64,000 nucleotides of DNA from Bacillus sp. Marseille-Q1617 (GTDB taxonomy: Bacteria > Bacillota > Bacilli > Bacillales > Bacillaceae_B). The notes under the pieces were generated by a model. It worked only from the letters and a program-made list of their open reading frames with translations, was not told where the DNA came from and did not search any database. Both the position numbers and the translations under genes were made by a program. This document shows positions 1 to 8,585 of the stretch, in pieces (the stretch's first letter is position 1; every line of letters begins with the position of its first letter). The stretch spans positions 1,985,501-2,049,500 of the forward strand of contig NZ_CAHJXM010000001.1 in assembly GCF_903645295.1 (NCBI RefSeq), written 5' to 3'.

Positions 1-685
1 TTCTTAAAGATGTGAACCCTTCACCTGCTTCTCCTGCAGCACTGAAGCCATATACAATTCCAGCAATACCGACTGAAGATAGGACGATTGACCATACATC
101 TACGCCCGGCCGTGTCACTTCCCCAACATTTTGCAAGTACTTCCATGCAAATAAAATAGAAAACATTGAAAAAGGTATGACCGTGATGAATAACCATCTC
201 CAACCGAGAGTATCTACAATAACTCCGGATAAAGTCGGTCCGATCGCAGGTGCAAACATAATGACCAATCCAAATGTCCCCATGATTTTACCGCGGACTT
301 CCGGTTTATAGATAAGCAGTATTGCATTCATAATGACCGGTATCAACAACCCTGTTCCGACAGCTTGAATCATTCGTCCAGTTAATAGCATCGGAAAATT
401 CATTGCACTTGCTGCGATGGTCGTACCGATCAAGAATACCGTCATTACACCGATAAACATTTGTCTTGTTGTGAACCATTGGATCAATAATGCTGATATC
501 GGCATCAATACCCCCATTACCAGCATGAAGCCGGTGGCAAGCCATTGAACCGTGGGTGCATTAACCCCAAACACTTCCATTAATTCAGTTAGTGCTATAT
601 TCAACAATGTTTCATTCAGAATAGCAAAAAAAGCGCCTATCATAAAGGTGATCAGTATCGCTTTTGAATTGATTTTTGATTCCAT
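1..685 (-). CDS. MFS drug exporter, DHA2 (EmrB/QacA) type, partial
   Basis: This is the N-terminal part of a proton-driven multidrug efflux permease in the cytoplasmic membrane; the gene runs off the left edge of the window. Translating from the ATG at 685 gives MESKINSKAILITFMIGAFF and then at least six hydrophobic segments in about 228 residues. The DHA2-type antiporter motif C is visible as APAIGPTLSG in TM5, and a GRMIQAVGTG stretch precedes it. A ggaggag ribosome binding site sits just upstream of the start. It resembles LmrB/Mdr-type 14-TM exporters of Bacillus; the substrate cannot be told. The gene diverges from the acetyltransferase at 836. Confidence 0.85.
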   Translation of the reverse strand, partial: MESKINSKAILITFMIGAFFAILNETLLNIALTELMEVFGVNAPTVQWLATGFMLVMGVLMPISALLIQWFTTRQMFIGVMTVFLIGTTIAASAMNFPMLLTGRMIQAVGTGLLIPVIMNAILLIYKPEVRGKIMGTFGLVIMFAPAIGPTLSGVIVDTLGWRWLFITVIPFSMFSILFAWKYLQNVGEVTRPGVDVWSIVLSSVGIAGIVYGFSAAGEAGEGFTSLR

Positions 686-835
686 TTTACTCCTCCGGCT
701 TTTAATATATTTTGACCTTAACTATAATCTACTATTTAATAGAAAGTGTCCAGAAATGAACCTTAAATTCCATAAATTTCATCATCTCCATATGATACAA
801 TAAAACAAAGGCAATAGGAATGGGGGATTCATAAG

Positions 836-1582
836 ATGTGTACTGAGCAAGGTCTATCTCATCTTTATTCCAAACTCACTATCATTTCGGGTGAAAATTA
901 TCTTATCATTGAAAATACAAGCATTCTGACAGCTCGAGAAATCCGGCAGTTCATCCTGTATGTCATCAATCATCCGGCATATGAACATATCAATTCGATT
1001 GAATTTTTGATAGACAAAAGTCTTGAAAATGAACTGAATTCTTTTTTACATACATACGATTTTCATATGACCGATCAACTGGTAAGAGTTGAAAAAAGAT
1101 TAGACGGTCAAGGTCGGTCCGTCAAGGATTCACCATATCAATATAAAAATCTTAAAGATCTCTCAGTACAGGGTTTTAAATATCTATGGAGTCTTTCGAT
1201 GGAAGGATCCCCCAATCCACAGTCAAGCTTAAATATTGATGAACATTTCCAGAGTGTCAAAACAGAACTGGGAGAAAATTACGAACGTTCCTGCATGGCT
1301 GTATATGAGAATGAAAAACCAATCGGTGTTATCATACCGCATATCGAACCAGGTACTGCAGAAGAAGGCAGACTCTTTTATTTCGGACTCAGTCAAAGGG
1401 AACGAGGGAAAGGTAAAAGCGGGATCATTCACCAAGATGCTCTTGATATCCTCTATAAAGACTTCAGGGCTGCCTATTATATAGGAAGTACCAGTTACAA
1501 TAACCAGCCTATGCTCAACACGTTCATCAAAAACGGCTGCAGAATAAAAGAAGAACTATTATGTTATTCTCTTACAAGATAA
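836..1582 (+). CDS. GNAT family N-acetyltransferase
   Basis: A 248-residue protein with a C-terminal GNAT fold, which transfers the acetyl group from acetyl-CoA to an amine; the acceptor is unknown. The acetyl-CoA loop is seen as LSQRERGKGKSGIIHQDAL near residues 184-202, followed by the NQPMLNTFIKNGC segment typical of the last GNAT helix and strand. The first 100 residues are not recognisable as a known domain. A gggg box about 10 bases upstream supports the ATG at 836. It stands alone between divergent and co-directional neighbours with no obvious functional link. Confidence 0.75.
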   Translation: MCTEQGLSHLYSKLTIISGENYLIIENTSILTAREIRQFILYVINHPAYEHINSIEFLIDKSLENELNSFLHTYDFHMTDQLVRVEKRLDGQGRSVKDSPYQYKNLKDLSVQGFKYLWSLSMEGSPNPQSSLNIDEHFQSVKTELGENYERSCMAVYENEKPIGVIIPHIEPGTAEEGRLFYFGLSQRERGKGKSGIIHQDALDILYKDFRAAYYIGSTSYNNQPMLNTFIKNGCRIKEELLCYSLTR

Positions 1583-1702
1583 AAGCATCCTATTTTGACT
1601 CCAATCAGCGATGGTCAGCTTATCTATATAATAGTTATGAGGGAACAATGGTAAACTACAATCATGAAAAAAACTCTCGCTGTGAAAGGGTTGGATTGTT
1701 AA

Positions 1703-2422
1703 ATGTCTGATTCCATTAAACATACATATGATCAATTGGCCGAAACCTATCAACGTGATATTGATAAAGCAAGTCCTTATAATGCTTACTACGAAAGACC
1801 CGCTATGCTAGCCGAGCTCCCTGAGGATTTGAAAGGAAAATCCATTTTGGATGCAGGTTGTGCAGCAGGCTGGTACACCGATTATTTTGCACGTCAAGAA
1901 GCGATTGTCACAGGGGTAGATCTGAGTCCGGGAATGATTAATGCCGCGAAAGAAAGAGTAGGGAACCGTGCGACAGTCATATGCCATGACCTTCAAAAGC
2001 CTTTGCCTTTTGAAGACGATTCGTTTGAATATATCGTCAGTTCTCTCACTCTTCACTACTTTGAAAATTGGGAGGATACCTTTAGGGAATTTCACCGTGT
2101 ATTAAAACCGGGAGGTACTTTTCTCTTTTCCATCCATCATCCGTTCATGGACTTTTCACGAAACGATTGTGACGATTATTTTCGAACAGAGACCATCACT
2201 GAAACTTGGAAAAAACCTCATATTACAATCGATGTCACCTTTTACAGAAAACCTCTCGAACGAATTATGAACGACACAACCCGGCATTTCATTCTTGAAA
2301 GACTTGTAGAACCTAAACCAGTCGAAATGATGAAGTCAATAAAAGAAAAATCGTATCATTACCTCATGACCAACCCACATTTTTTAATCATAAAAGCTCA
2401 GTCAAAAAAGCCCATAGAATAG
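1703..2422 (+). CDS. Class I SAM-dependent methyltransferase
   Basis: A 239-residue cytosolic methyltransferase of the Methyltransf_11/25 type. Motif I is [17 protein letters not shown] (about residues 46-62), the acidic end of strand 2 is [10 protein letters not shown], and the post-motif [19 protein letters not shown] (about 130) is typical of UbiE/BioC-like enzymes. The substrate is not identifiable. The stop codon TAG (2420-2422) lies directly against the left end of the repeat element that begins at 2423, and the last codons form part of that element's flanking direct repeat. Confidence 0.8.
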   Translation: MSDSIKHTYDQLAETYQRDIDKASPYNAYYERPAMLAELPEDLKGKSILDAGCAAGWYTDYFARQEAIVTGVDLSPGMINAAKERVGNRATVICHDLQKPLPFEDDSFEYIVSSLTLHYFENWEDTFREFHRVLKPGGTFLFSIHHPFMDFSRNDCDDYFRTETITETWKKPHITIDVTFYRKPLERIMNDTTRHFILERLVEPKPVEMMKSIKEKSYHYLMTNPHFLIIKAQSKKPIE

Positions 2423-3078
2423 TAACGGGAGTGTTTTAAGGTACAAACCATAAAAAACATTGGAAAAGGGAAGCAAATCGTCATGATTTTGCAACCCTTT
2501 TTTTATTGGATATAACAAGCTTTTTAAGGAATTCGGATTCTAATCTGTATATTAACTTGTTACCAAAACTGCACTAAAATTGAAGCGTTACAGAACTTTT
2601 TATAACTCTTCTATTAGAATGTTATTTTATAATCTGGCTAACGTGTTAGTTTAGTCTCCAAAGTTGAAAGATGTGAAAAAACCAAAGAACAGATTGGTAA
2701 TTTCTAAACCTTACCCTTTATAGAGTAACTAAAAATATAAATAGGGGGAAATTTTCCCGTTAATCAGTTGGAGCTCGCTTTGATAGGGGTAAATAAGCGG
2801 AAAATTTTCCTCTAATCTTGCCCAGATCCCCGATTTTAATGTTTTTCAAGTAAATAGAAGTAAAACTTCCCTTTATTTTAATTGTTTTCAAATCCATTTC
2901 TTCATTAACGGAAATATCTCCCCTTATTTAATAACCCAATATTACTGATGCTTTCATCTGACTCGGGGGGCCGCTTTTGTTCACTTTGTCGGGTAAGATT
3001 AGCTGTAAATGCATCTGCAATTACTACCACATTTTGCTGTGTAGATTGCAATTTTGTATTCCAAACTAGAACCCGTTA
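2423..3078 (+). mobile_element. Non-coding repeat element, copy A (MITE-like)
   Basis: This 656-base stretch has no convincing ORF and matches the reverse complement of 24057-24668 along nearly its whole length, though diverged. The best conserved block is 2989-3038 against 24099-24146, almost identical over more than 45 bases. The ends are inverted: TAACGGG at 2423-2429 and CCCGTTA at 3072-3078. The flanks form an imperfect direct repeat, ATAGAATAG on the left (2414-2422) and ATAGAAAAG on the right (3079-3087). These are the marks of a transposed element without its own transposase. A terminator-like hairpin lies at 2464-2504. The identity to known repeat families was not tested. Confidence 0.7.
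2464..2504 (+). terminator. Terminator-like hairpin inside repeat copy A
   Basis: aaaaggg-aagcaaatc pairs with gattttgc-aa-cccttt and is followed by a run of T. It could end transcription of the methyltransferase gene that stops at 2422. A shorter version is present at the equivalent place in copy B, so it belongs to the element rather than to the gene. Confidence 0.55.
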
Positions 3079-3135
3079 ATAGAAAAGGGCATTTTTTTAA
3101 AAACCATTCCCACTATATTAACCCGAGCATATATC

Positions 3136-3164
3136 TTGAACAATACTTTTGAATGTCTTACAAT
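3136..3164 (+). promoter_or_regulatory. Sigma-A promoter of azoR
   Basis: TTGAAC (3136-3141) and TACAAT (3159-3164) are separated by 17 bases. This is the only good promoter between the repeat element and the azoreductase start at 3258. Confidence 0.6.
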
Positions 3165-3182
3165 AATCTCGAATTAAGAATA
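3165..3182 (+). promoter_or_regulatory. Probable MhqR-type operator
   Basis: Directly after the -10 box lies AATCTCGAATTAAGAATA. The known Bacillus subtilis MhqR operator is a palindrome close to TATCTCGAATTCGAGATA; the left half ATCTCGAATT is matched exactly and the right half only partly. MhqR represses azoreductase and quinone-detoxification genes in B. subtilis, which fits the gene downstream. Binding is inferred. Confidence 0.45.
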
Positions 3183-3257
3183 TGTCTATTTGAGATAAAG
3201 GTTTTCTAACCCACTGGATATATTTCTTAAACAAATAGAGAGAGGCAGGTCATTCAA

Positions 3258-3893
3258 ATGACTAAGGTATTGTACATCACAGCTCATCCTCATGATGACA
3301 CCCAATCTTTCAGCATGGCAGCTGGAAGAGCATTCATTGATAAATATAAGGAAGTAAATCCAACACATGAGGTTGTGGCGGTAGATTTATATAGGGAACA
3401 TATTCCACAAATTGATGCGGATGTATTCAGTGGATGGGGAAAGCTGCAGACCGGTAAAGGGTTTGAGGAACTATCCGACAGTGAAAAAGCCAAAGTAGGC
3501 CGTTTAACGGAACTCGTCGATCAATTTGTTGACGCGGATAAATATGTTTTTGTTACTCCATTCTGGAATTTCTCTTTCCCTCCTGTTATGAAAGCCTATA
3601 TCGATTCCGTTTCAGTGGCAGGAAAAACATTTAAGTATACAGAGCACGGCCCAATTGGTTTGCTTACAGATAAGAAAGCTCTTCATATCCAGGCACGGGG
3701 AGGCATTTATTCTGAAGGCCCAGCGGCTCAAATGGAAATGGGACATCGATATCTGGACATCATGATGCAATTTTATGGAGTGCCTTCATTCGAAGGGTTA
3801 TTCATCGAAGGACATGCAGCCATGCCGGATAAAGCACAAGAAATCAAAGAGGACGGCATTGCCCGTGCGAAGGATCTTGCACATACATTCTAA
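3258..3893 (+). CDS. azoR: FMN-dependent NADH-azoreductase
   Basis: A 211-residue flavodoxin-fold enzyme that reduces quinones and azo compounds by two-electron steps with NADH, protecting cells from electrophile stress. It starts [20 protein letters not shown], with the FMN phosphate-binding loop near residues 9-17, and has the family segment [19 protein letters not shown] (about 96-114) and [12 protein letters not shown] (about 140). Length matches AzoR1/AzoR2 of B. subtilis. The agagaggcag ribosome binding site is acceptable. A promoter and probable MhqR operator lie upstream and a strong terminator follows, so it is a single-gene unit. Confidence 0.92.
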   Translation: MTKVLYITAHPHDDTQSFSMAAGRAFIDKYKEVNPTHEVVAVDLYREHIPQIDADVFSGWGKLQTGKGFEELSDSEKAKVGRLTELVDQFVDADKYVFVTPFWNFSFPPVMKAYIDSVSVAGKTFKYTEHGPIGLLTDKKALHIQARGGIYSEGPAAQMEMGHRYLDIMMQFYGVPSFEGLFIEGHAAMPDKAQEIKEDGIARAKDLAHTF

Positions 3894-3897
3894 GCAA

Positions 3898-3927
3898 AAG
3901 AGCCAGCGATTTGCTGGCTCTTTTTTT
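3898..3927 (+). terminator. Rho-independent terminator of azoR
   Basis: GAGCCAGC-gattt-GCTGGCTC stem followed by seven T. Confidence 0.9.
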
Positions 3928-4006
3928 AATCGATACATAAACTGTCATTTCATGGTAAGATAATTTTGAAAAGTACGAATTTAATTAATCACAAAGGAGC
4001 ATGTAC

Positions 4007-4666
4007 ATGACTGAAAAGATGTGGCAAGAAGTTGATCACTATTTCATTACCAAATTGCATAAACAGGATGAAGTGATGGAGGCAGCAATAAAGGCAAATG
4101 ATGAAGCGAACTTGCCTGCAATCGATGTAGCACCCAACCAAGGGAAGCTGCTTCATCTGTTAGCAAAGATGAAAGGTGCAAAAAATATTTTGGAAATCGG
4201 TACTCTCGGTGGGTATAGCAGTATATGGATGGCAAAAGCCTTGCCTGACGAGGGAACGCTTATTACTTTGGAATATAGTGAGAAACATGCCGAGGTTGCC
4301 CGTGAAAATATTAAACGTGCAGGTCTTGATAATAAAGTCAAGGTTCTTGTCGGTGCTGCTTTAGATACACTGCCTTCCTTAAAAGACCGTACATTTGATT
4401 TTATTTTTATCGATGCAGATAAAAAGAATAACCCTCATTATATCAAGTGGGCCATCGAGCTTTCCAACCCTGGCGCAGTCATTATTACAGATAATGTGGT
4501 CCGCGGGGGCAAAGTAACGGATACCGCCAGTGAAGACGAGAATATAAAAGGGATACGAGAATTTGTAGATATTCTGTCAGAAAATGAACGCATCGATTCT
4601 ACAGCCATTCAAACGGTCGGAACGAAAGGTTATGATGGATTCGTCTTTAGTATTGTAAAGGAATGA
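4007..4666 (+). CDS. SAM-dependent O-methyltransferase (Methyltransf_3 family)
   Basis: A cytosolic class I O-methyltransferase of the catechol/caffeoyl-CoA type, 219 residues. SAM motifs are NILEIGTLGGYSSIWMA (about residues 58-74), LITLEYSEKHAEVA (about 84-97) and FDFIFIDADKKNNPHY (about 131-146); the aspartates of IDADK and the TDNVVRGG segment are the metal-binding positions in this family. The ATG at 4001 is only one base from the aaaggag box, while 4007 is at the normal 7-base spacing, so 4007 is preferred. B. subtilis YrrM-like proteins are the nearest kind; a small phenolic or tRNA substrate is possible. Confidence 0.85.
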   Translation: MTEKMWQEVDHYFITKLHKQDEVMEAAIKANDEANLPAIDVAPNQGKLLHLLAKMKGAKNILEIGTLGGYSSIWMAKALPDEGTLITLEYSEKHAEVARENIKRAGLDNKVKVLVGAALDTLPSLKDRTFDFIFIDADKKNNPHYIKWAIELSNPGAVIITDNVVRGGKVTDTASEDENIKGIREFVDILSENERIDSTAIQTVGTKGYDGFVFSIVKE

Positions 4667-4765
4667 CCATAGAAAAAGCCTTGCAAAATCAGAATGTTTG
4701 TAAATTCTAAACAAACATGTCATCATTAAATCATACCATTTTAATCGGATAAGGAGATGAGGAAC

Positions 4766-5410
4766 ATGAAAGTAGCAGTGGTCGGTGCTAATGGACAAAT
4801 CGGAAAGCATTTAATCAATCTATTACATAATAGCAAGGACTTCACTCCAAGAGCGATTGTCAGAAAAGAAGAACAGGCCAGCTCTTTCCAAAAAGAAGGC
4901 ATCCAGTCGTCGTTAGTCGATTTAGAAGGGACGGTTGAGCAAATCGAAAAAGGATTGAATGGTACTGATGCGGTTGTATTCACCGCCGGATCAGGAGGCC
5001 ATACAGGGTCTGATAAAACGTTGCTTATCGATTTAGACGGCGCTGTAAAAACAATGCAAGCTGCAAAGAAAGCCGGTATTGATCGATTCATCATTGTAAG
5101 TGCACTACAAGCACACAACCGGGAAAATTGGAACGAATCTTTAAAGCCTTATTATGCTGCAAAACATTTTGCAGATAAGGAACTGGAACGAAGCGGGCTG
5201 ACTTATACCATTATCCGTCCAGGGGGCTTATTAAATGAAACTGGAAGCGGGAAAGTTTCTGCTGCCGTAAATTTATCAAGGGGCTCCATCCCTCGCGAAG
5301 ATGTCGCCAAGACCATCTTCGCTTCTATAACAGAAGAGCACACGTATAATCGAGGGTTTGATCTCATTTCAGGAAATGATACAATTGATGCAGCTGTTAA
5401 AGGAATTTAA
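4766..5410 (+). CDS. yhfK: NAD(P)-binding oxidoreductase, YhfK-like
   Basis: An atypical short-chain dehydrogenase (NAD(P)H-binding, SDR_a5 type), 214 residues. The Rossmann start is MKVAVVGANGQIGKHLI, with VVFTAGSGGHTGSDKT around residue 72 and SALQAHNRENWNESLKPYYA around 112, which closely match the sequence I recall for B. subtilis YhfK. The reaction is not known. An in-frame ATG at 4757 overlaps the aaggag box; the ATG at 4766 has correct spacing and begins the Rossmann strand. A terminator follows immediately. Confidence 0.85.
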   Translation: MKVAVVGANGQIGKHLINLLHNSKDFTPRAIVRKEEQASSFQKEGIQSSLVDLEGTVEQIEKGLNGTDAVVFTAGSGGHTGSDKTLLIDLDGAVKTMQAAKKAGIDRFIIVSALQAHNRENWNESLKPYYAAKHFADKELERSGLTYTIIRPGGLLNETGSGKVSAAVNLSRGSIPREDVAKTIFASITEEHTYNRGFDLISGNDTIDAAVKGI

Positions 5411-5417
5411 TGGAAGA

Positions 5418-5450
5418 AAAGGCGTGATGATTCTATCATTACGCCTTTTT
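5418..5450 (+). terminator. Rho-independent terminator
   Basis: AAGGCGTGATGA-ttcta-TCATTACGCCTT with one G-T pair, then a T run. Confidence 0.9.
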
Positions 5451-5798
5451 GTCATGATGAAGGTTTAATTGAAAGAATCGTACTATGTAACTCTTTCCTT
5501 GCTTACCCAAAGGGATACACTAGGAAAATAGGAATCATTATCAAGTTGTCTACCGAATTGTGTTACTATGAAAAGTATGAGGCAATATCATTGCTCTTCT
5601 GTTCAGAATCCCTATACTTAGTCCGGGCTTCCTGCAAGATAATTTTCTTACCGCGACACCCGATAGAGTTAGAGGTGCTCTTGAGAAGTACTTGTCAAAG
5701 ATTAACAGGAGATTTAAAGGATATCATTGTACTCTTTTAAAAGGAATTCTTTTCCGATCTATAGAGAAAAAGAACATTATTTAATTAGGAGGGCTCTC
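5451..5798 (+). other. Intergenic region before the STAS regulator
   Basis: About 350 bases with no supported gene. A 64-codon open frame at 5546 has no ribosome binding site and no recognisable product. No promoter with both boxes near consensus was found, although the region must hold the promoter of the gene at 5799. Confidence 0.4.
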
Positions 5799-6818
5799 GT
5801 GCAAACTCAAACGAATATTAAAGTAGAGGGAATTAATTTTGAATGGAATATGGAGAATGGACAATTTTTATACGAAGGAGAGGATGCAGTTTTATTCTGG
5901 ATTTCCAGTGCGATGAAAATGTTCTTCGATACGATTGAAGAAGTGTCTGGAGAAGAGTCGGCTACATTAGTACTTGAAACCACGGGGTTCCGTCAGGGAC
6001 TTTTAGTGGGAGAGTATTTTGAGAACTTGAAGCATGTCGGGGCAGAGGAAGCTGCGAAGTTGATTGGGCATACATATGCTTCTGCAGGATGGGGACAAAT
6101 AAGTACGGATATTTTGAATACAGATACAAAGACTGCAACCATTCTATTAAAAGACAGCTGGGAACATAAAATTAACGTCGCTCAGGAAAAACGTGAGGGA
6201 GGAAAGTTTCTTCCTGCTCACTTTGCCGGCATTTTTACCGGTCTTTTTAAAACGAATATTTGGTACAATGTCATTGAGTATCAGTTAAATGGACATGAAT
6301 ACACTAAAGTTGAATATTTTCCCTCTGATATTACCGTCAATAACAATATCCATGAGCTAGCACGCAAAAGAGAAAACGAGCATATAAGACAACTGGAAGC
6401 TTTGGTGGAAGATAAAACGAGGGAACTCCAAGATCTGGTGAAAGCTTTATCCTCACCCATGATTCCAGTTTTAGAAGGTGTCGTCGTCGTGCCGCTTCTG
6501 GGGAAATATGACGGAGAACGCGCTGAGGATCTTGTCTTCAAAACTTTAAGCAATCTTCCATCACATAAGGCAAATTATTTAATCCTGGATTTAACGGCTC
6601 TGGATGAAGACATAGATACACATACTACCAGCCTGATTGACAAAATAGGAGCAGCTGCGTCATTGATAGGGACAAACACTATTCTGGTGGGTATTTCCGC
6701 TGAACTTGGTGTTCATATCGCACGTACAGAAATTGACTTTTCACGGTTCGAATGTTTTAAAACGCTACAACATGGAATTCATTATGCCCTTGCACAGGCA
6801 GGCCGCAGAATAATATAG
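5799..6818 (+). CDS. STAS-domain regulator, RsbR-like, with N-terminal sensor domain
   Basis: A 339-residue cytosolic protein. The C-terminal third (from about residue 233, SSPMIPVLEGVVVVPLLGKY) is a STAS domain like that of RsbR stressosome proteins; LILDLTALDEDIDTHTTSLI places a threonine where RsbR proteins carry a phosphorylated one. A short charged helix (HIRQLEALVEDKTRELQDLV) links it to an N-terminal domain with LVLETTGFRQGLLVGEYF and SDITVNNN, which looks like a V4R/XylR-N ligand-binding fold rather than the globin fold of RsbRA. The start is GTG 5799, eight bases after taggagg; the open frame extends upstream without a ribosome site. It could feed into the stressosome/SigB cascade; this is inference. 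Confidence 0.7.
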   Translation: MQTQTNIKVEGINFEWNMENGQFLYEGEDAVLFWISSAMKMFFDTIEEVSGEESATLVLETTGFRQGLLVGEYFENLKHVGAEEAAKLIGHTYASAGWGQISTDILNTDTKTATILLKDSWEHKINVAQEKREGGKFLPAHFAGIFTGLFKTNIWYNVIEYQLNGHEYTKVEYFPSDITVNNNIHELARKRENEHIRQLEALVEDKTRELQDLVKALSSPMIPVLEGVVVVPLLGKYDGERAEDLVFKTLSNLPSHKANYLILDLTALDEDIDTHTTSLIDKIGAAASLIGTNTILVGISAELGVHIARTEIDFSRFECFKTLQHGIHYALAQAGRRII

Positions 6819-6838
6819 ATTTTTATCAAATATGTTAG

Positions 6839-6876
6839 AAAGGGACAAATCACTAATTCCGTGATTTGTCCCTTTT
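6839..6876 (+). terminator. Terminator between convergent genes
   Basis: AAAGGGACAAATCAC pairs with GTGATTTGTCCCTTT around a 7-base loop; the T run is short on both strands. Confidence 0.8.
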
Positions 6877-6902
6877 GAATACCTCCCTATTTTTATTGCG
6901 TG

Positions 6903-7532
6903 TTACCTTTTAATGAACATCTGAGTCCAATAATGACCGTACGATCCACCTTTAACATATCCCACACCGATCTCCGTATATGCCGGAGAGAGGATGTTTT
7001 TTCTGTGACCTTCGCTGTTCATCCATGCTTCGACTACTTCGGATGGCGTTCTTTGTCCGGCTGCAATGTTTTCGCCTGCAGCTTGATATGAAATTCCGAA
7101 GTCTTTCATCATCTGAAATGGAGATCCGTAAGTAGGGGATGTATGACTGAAATAGTTCCTGTCGATCATATCCTGTGATTTATAACGGGCGACTCTTGAT
7201 AATTCCCAGTTTTCCTTAAGTGGTGCCAACCCAGCTTTTGCACGTTCTGCATTCACTAATTTAACCACTTCGTATGTATAATTCTGAGCTGTTTGATCTC
7301 CCCCGGGAATGGAGATGCTTTGTCCAGGATAAATGAGATCCGGGTTACTCAATTGCGGATTCGCACTAATAAGTTCAGAAACACCTACTTGATGTTTCAC
7401 AGCAATCTTCCACATTGTGTCTCCATATTTCACAGTGTATGAACCTGCAGCAGAGACTTCCGAATCTTTCCCAAAACCAGTGACTAAAGTGACAGACAAC
7501 AATAGAATAAATAATAATTTAATAGTTTTCAT
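6903..7532 (-). CDS. Secreted LysM-CAP domain protein (YkwD/SafA-like)
   Basis: A 209-residue exported protein. A signal peptide (MKTIKLLFILLLSVTLVTGF) is followed by a LysM repeat, YTVKYGDTMWKIAVKHQVGV to YPGQSISIPG (about residues 32-76), which binds peptidoglycan, and then a CAP/SCP domain with LVNAERAKAGLAPL, YFSHTSPTYGSPFQMM, GENIAAGQ and the end motif YTEIGVGYVKGG. Bacillus YkwD and YhcR-neighbour proteins share this CAP domain, whose function is unsettled. The ATG has no clear Shine-Dalgarno sequence, but no other start would keep the signal peptide. It converges with the STAS gene. Confidence 0.88.
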   Translation of the reverse strand: MKTIKLLFILLLSVTLVTGFGKDSEVSAAGSYTVKYGDTMWKIAVKHQVGVSELISANPQLSNPDLIYPGQSISIPGGDQTAQNYTYEVVKLVNAERAKAGLAPLKENWELSRVARYKSQDMIDRNYFSHTSPTYGSPFQMMKDFGISYQAAGENIAAGQRTPSEVVEAWMNSEGHRKNILSPAYTEIGVGYVKGGSYGHYWTQMFIKR

Positions 7533-7722
7533 AATTTTATTTAAATATATTGATGTAAACGTTTAAACAGGTAGTTGTTACCATGACTAGAGAACCGTTT
7601 ATTTATCAACATCTAGTAATATTTACTAGAATATAGATTGTCATCACAATGGAAAAACCAACCAATCCTTTGGGTATTGGTATACTAGAAGTAAATGTAA
7701 TTCAAAAAGGGGGAAGTATGTT

Positions 7723-8487
7723 ATGAAAGAAATATCATTTGAAAATTTTATCAAGGATATAGAAAAACACTTCTCAGGATGGGATTTTTCATACATTACA
7801 GACTCGGGCCGTTTGAATAAGGGTATGCTGAGCTGGTCATATGGCAGTATTGTCCTACCTTACATTCGTAAGTCAAAGGCGATGCTGGATATGGGAACCG
7901 GGGGAGGGGAGCTTCTCTCAAAGTTTCAGCCGCTTCCGACGTTCACCTGTGCAACTGAGGGCTATGCACCTAACTTTCCTGTCGCTAAAAACAGGCTTGA
8001 TCCTTTGGGAGTCATGGTTAGAAAAGTCAAGAATGACAACCTTCTCCCATTTGAAGACGAAACCTTTGACCTCATAATCAATAAGCATGAGGAATATCTT
8101 CCAAGCGAAGTAAAAAGGGTCATGGCTTTAAAGGGATCATTCATCACTCAGCAGGTAGGGGGAAATGACTGTATTGAAATTAATCATGCCTTGGGTGCCC
8201 CTGTAAACGGTGAGTTTCTTCACTGGAATCTGGAATATGCACGCAACGAATTGGTTCAGGAAGGATTCGACGTCGTCGAATGGATGGAAGAAGAGCCTTA
8301 TCAACGCTTTTATGATATCGGAGCGCTTGTTTATTACCTGAAAGCGATCCCTTGGCAAGTACCGGATTTTACAATTGAACGATATAAAGACTCTCTTTTT
8401 TCCATTCATGAGATGATCCAATCAAAGGGATTTTTTGAAGTGAAAACGAATCGATTTCTCTTAAAGGCCAACGTAAAGATGAAGTAA
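7723..8487 (+). CDS. Class I SAM-dependent methyltransferase
   Basis: A 254-residue cytosolic methyltransferase. Motif I is MLDMGTGGGELLSKF (about residues 50-64); the acidic position CATEGYAPN and NLLPFEDETFDLIINKHEEY (about 106-125) follow. IINKHEEYLPSEVKRVMALKG is the expected post-motif region. The substrate is unknown; proteins of this type are common singletons in Bacillaceae. A gggggaag box lies upstream of ATG 7723. Confidence 0.78.
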   Translation: MKEISFENFIKDIEKHFSGWDFSYITDSGRLNKGMLSWSYGSIVLPYIRKSKAMLDMGTGGGELLSKFQPLPTFTCATEGYAPNFPVAKNRLDPLGVMVRKVKNDNLLPFEDETFDLIINKHEEYLPSEVKRVMALKGSFITQQVGGNDCIEINHALGAPVNGEFLHWNLEYARNELVQEGFDVVEWMEEEPYQRFYDIGALVYYLKAIPWQVPDFTIERYKDSLFSIHEMIQSKGFFEVKTNRFLLKANVKMK

Positions 8488-8585
8488 TGAGGACAGCTGA
8501 ATATTTACTGGAAAGATGGCTGCAAGAGAGTAAGAAAGATATTGAAGAGAGGAGGAACTTATCCTGTTCTCTCCACCTAAATTAA
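8487..8585 (+). CDS. Possible 32-codon peptide coupled to the methyltransferase
   Basis: An ATG overlaps the TAA stop of the methyltransferase (TAATG at 8485-8489) and opens a 32-codon frame beginning MRTAEYLLERWLQESKKDIE. The amino-acid composition is helix-like and charged, but there is no homologue I recognise. It could be a translationally coupled peptide, the remnant of a lost downstream gene, or chance. Confidence 0.25.
   Translation: MRTAEYLLERWLQESKKDIEERRNLSCSLHLN

Noticed and set aside
5546..5740. 64-codon frame before the STAS gene
   Set aside because: No ribosome binding site, no recognisable sequence and no sign of coding composition.
7554..7567. cre site TGTAAACGTTTAAA near the LysM-CAP gene
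   Set aside because: One key consensus base is wrong, and the site is a simple AT-rich palindrome; not called as a CcpA site.
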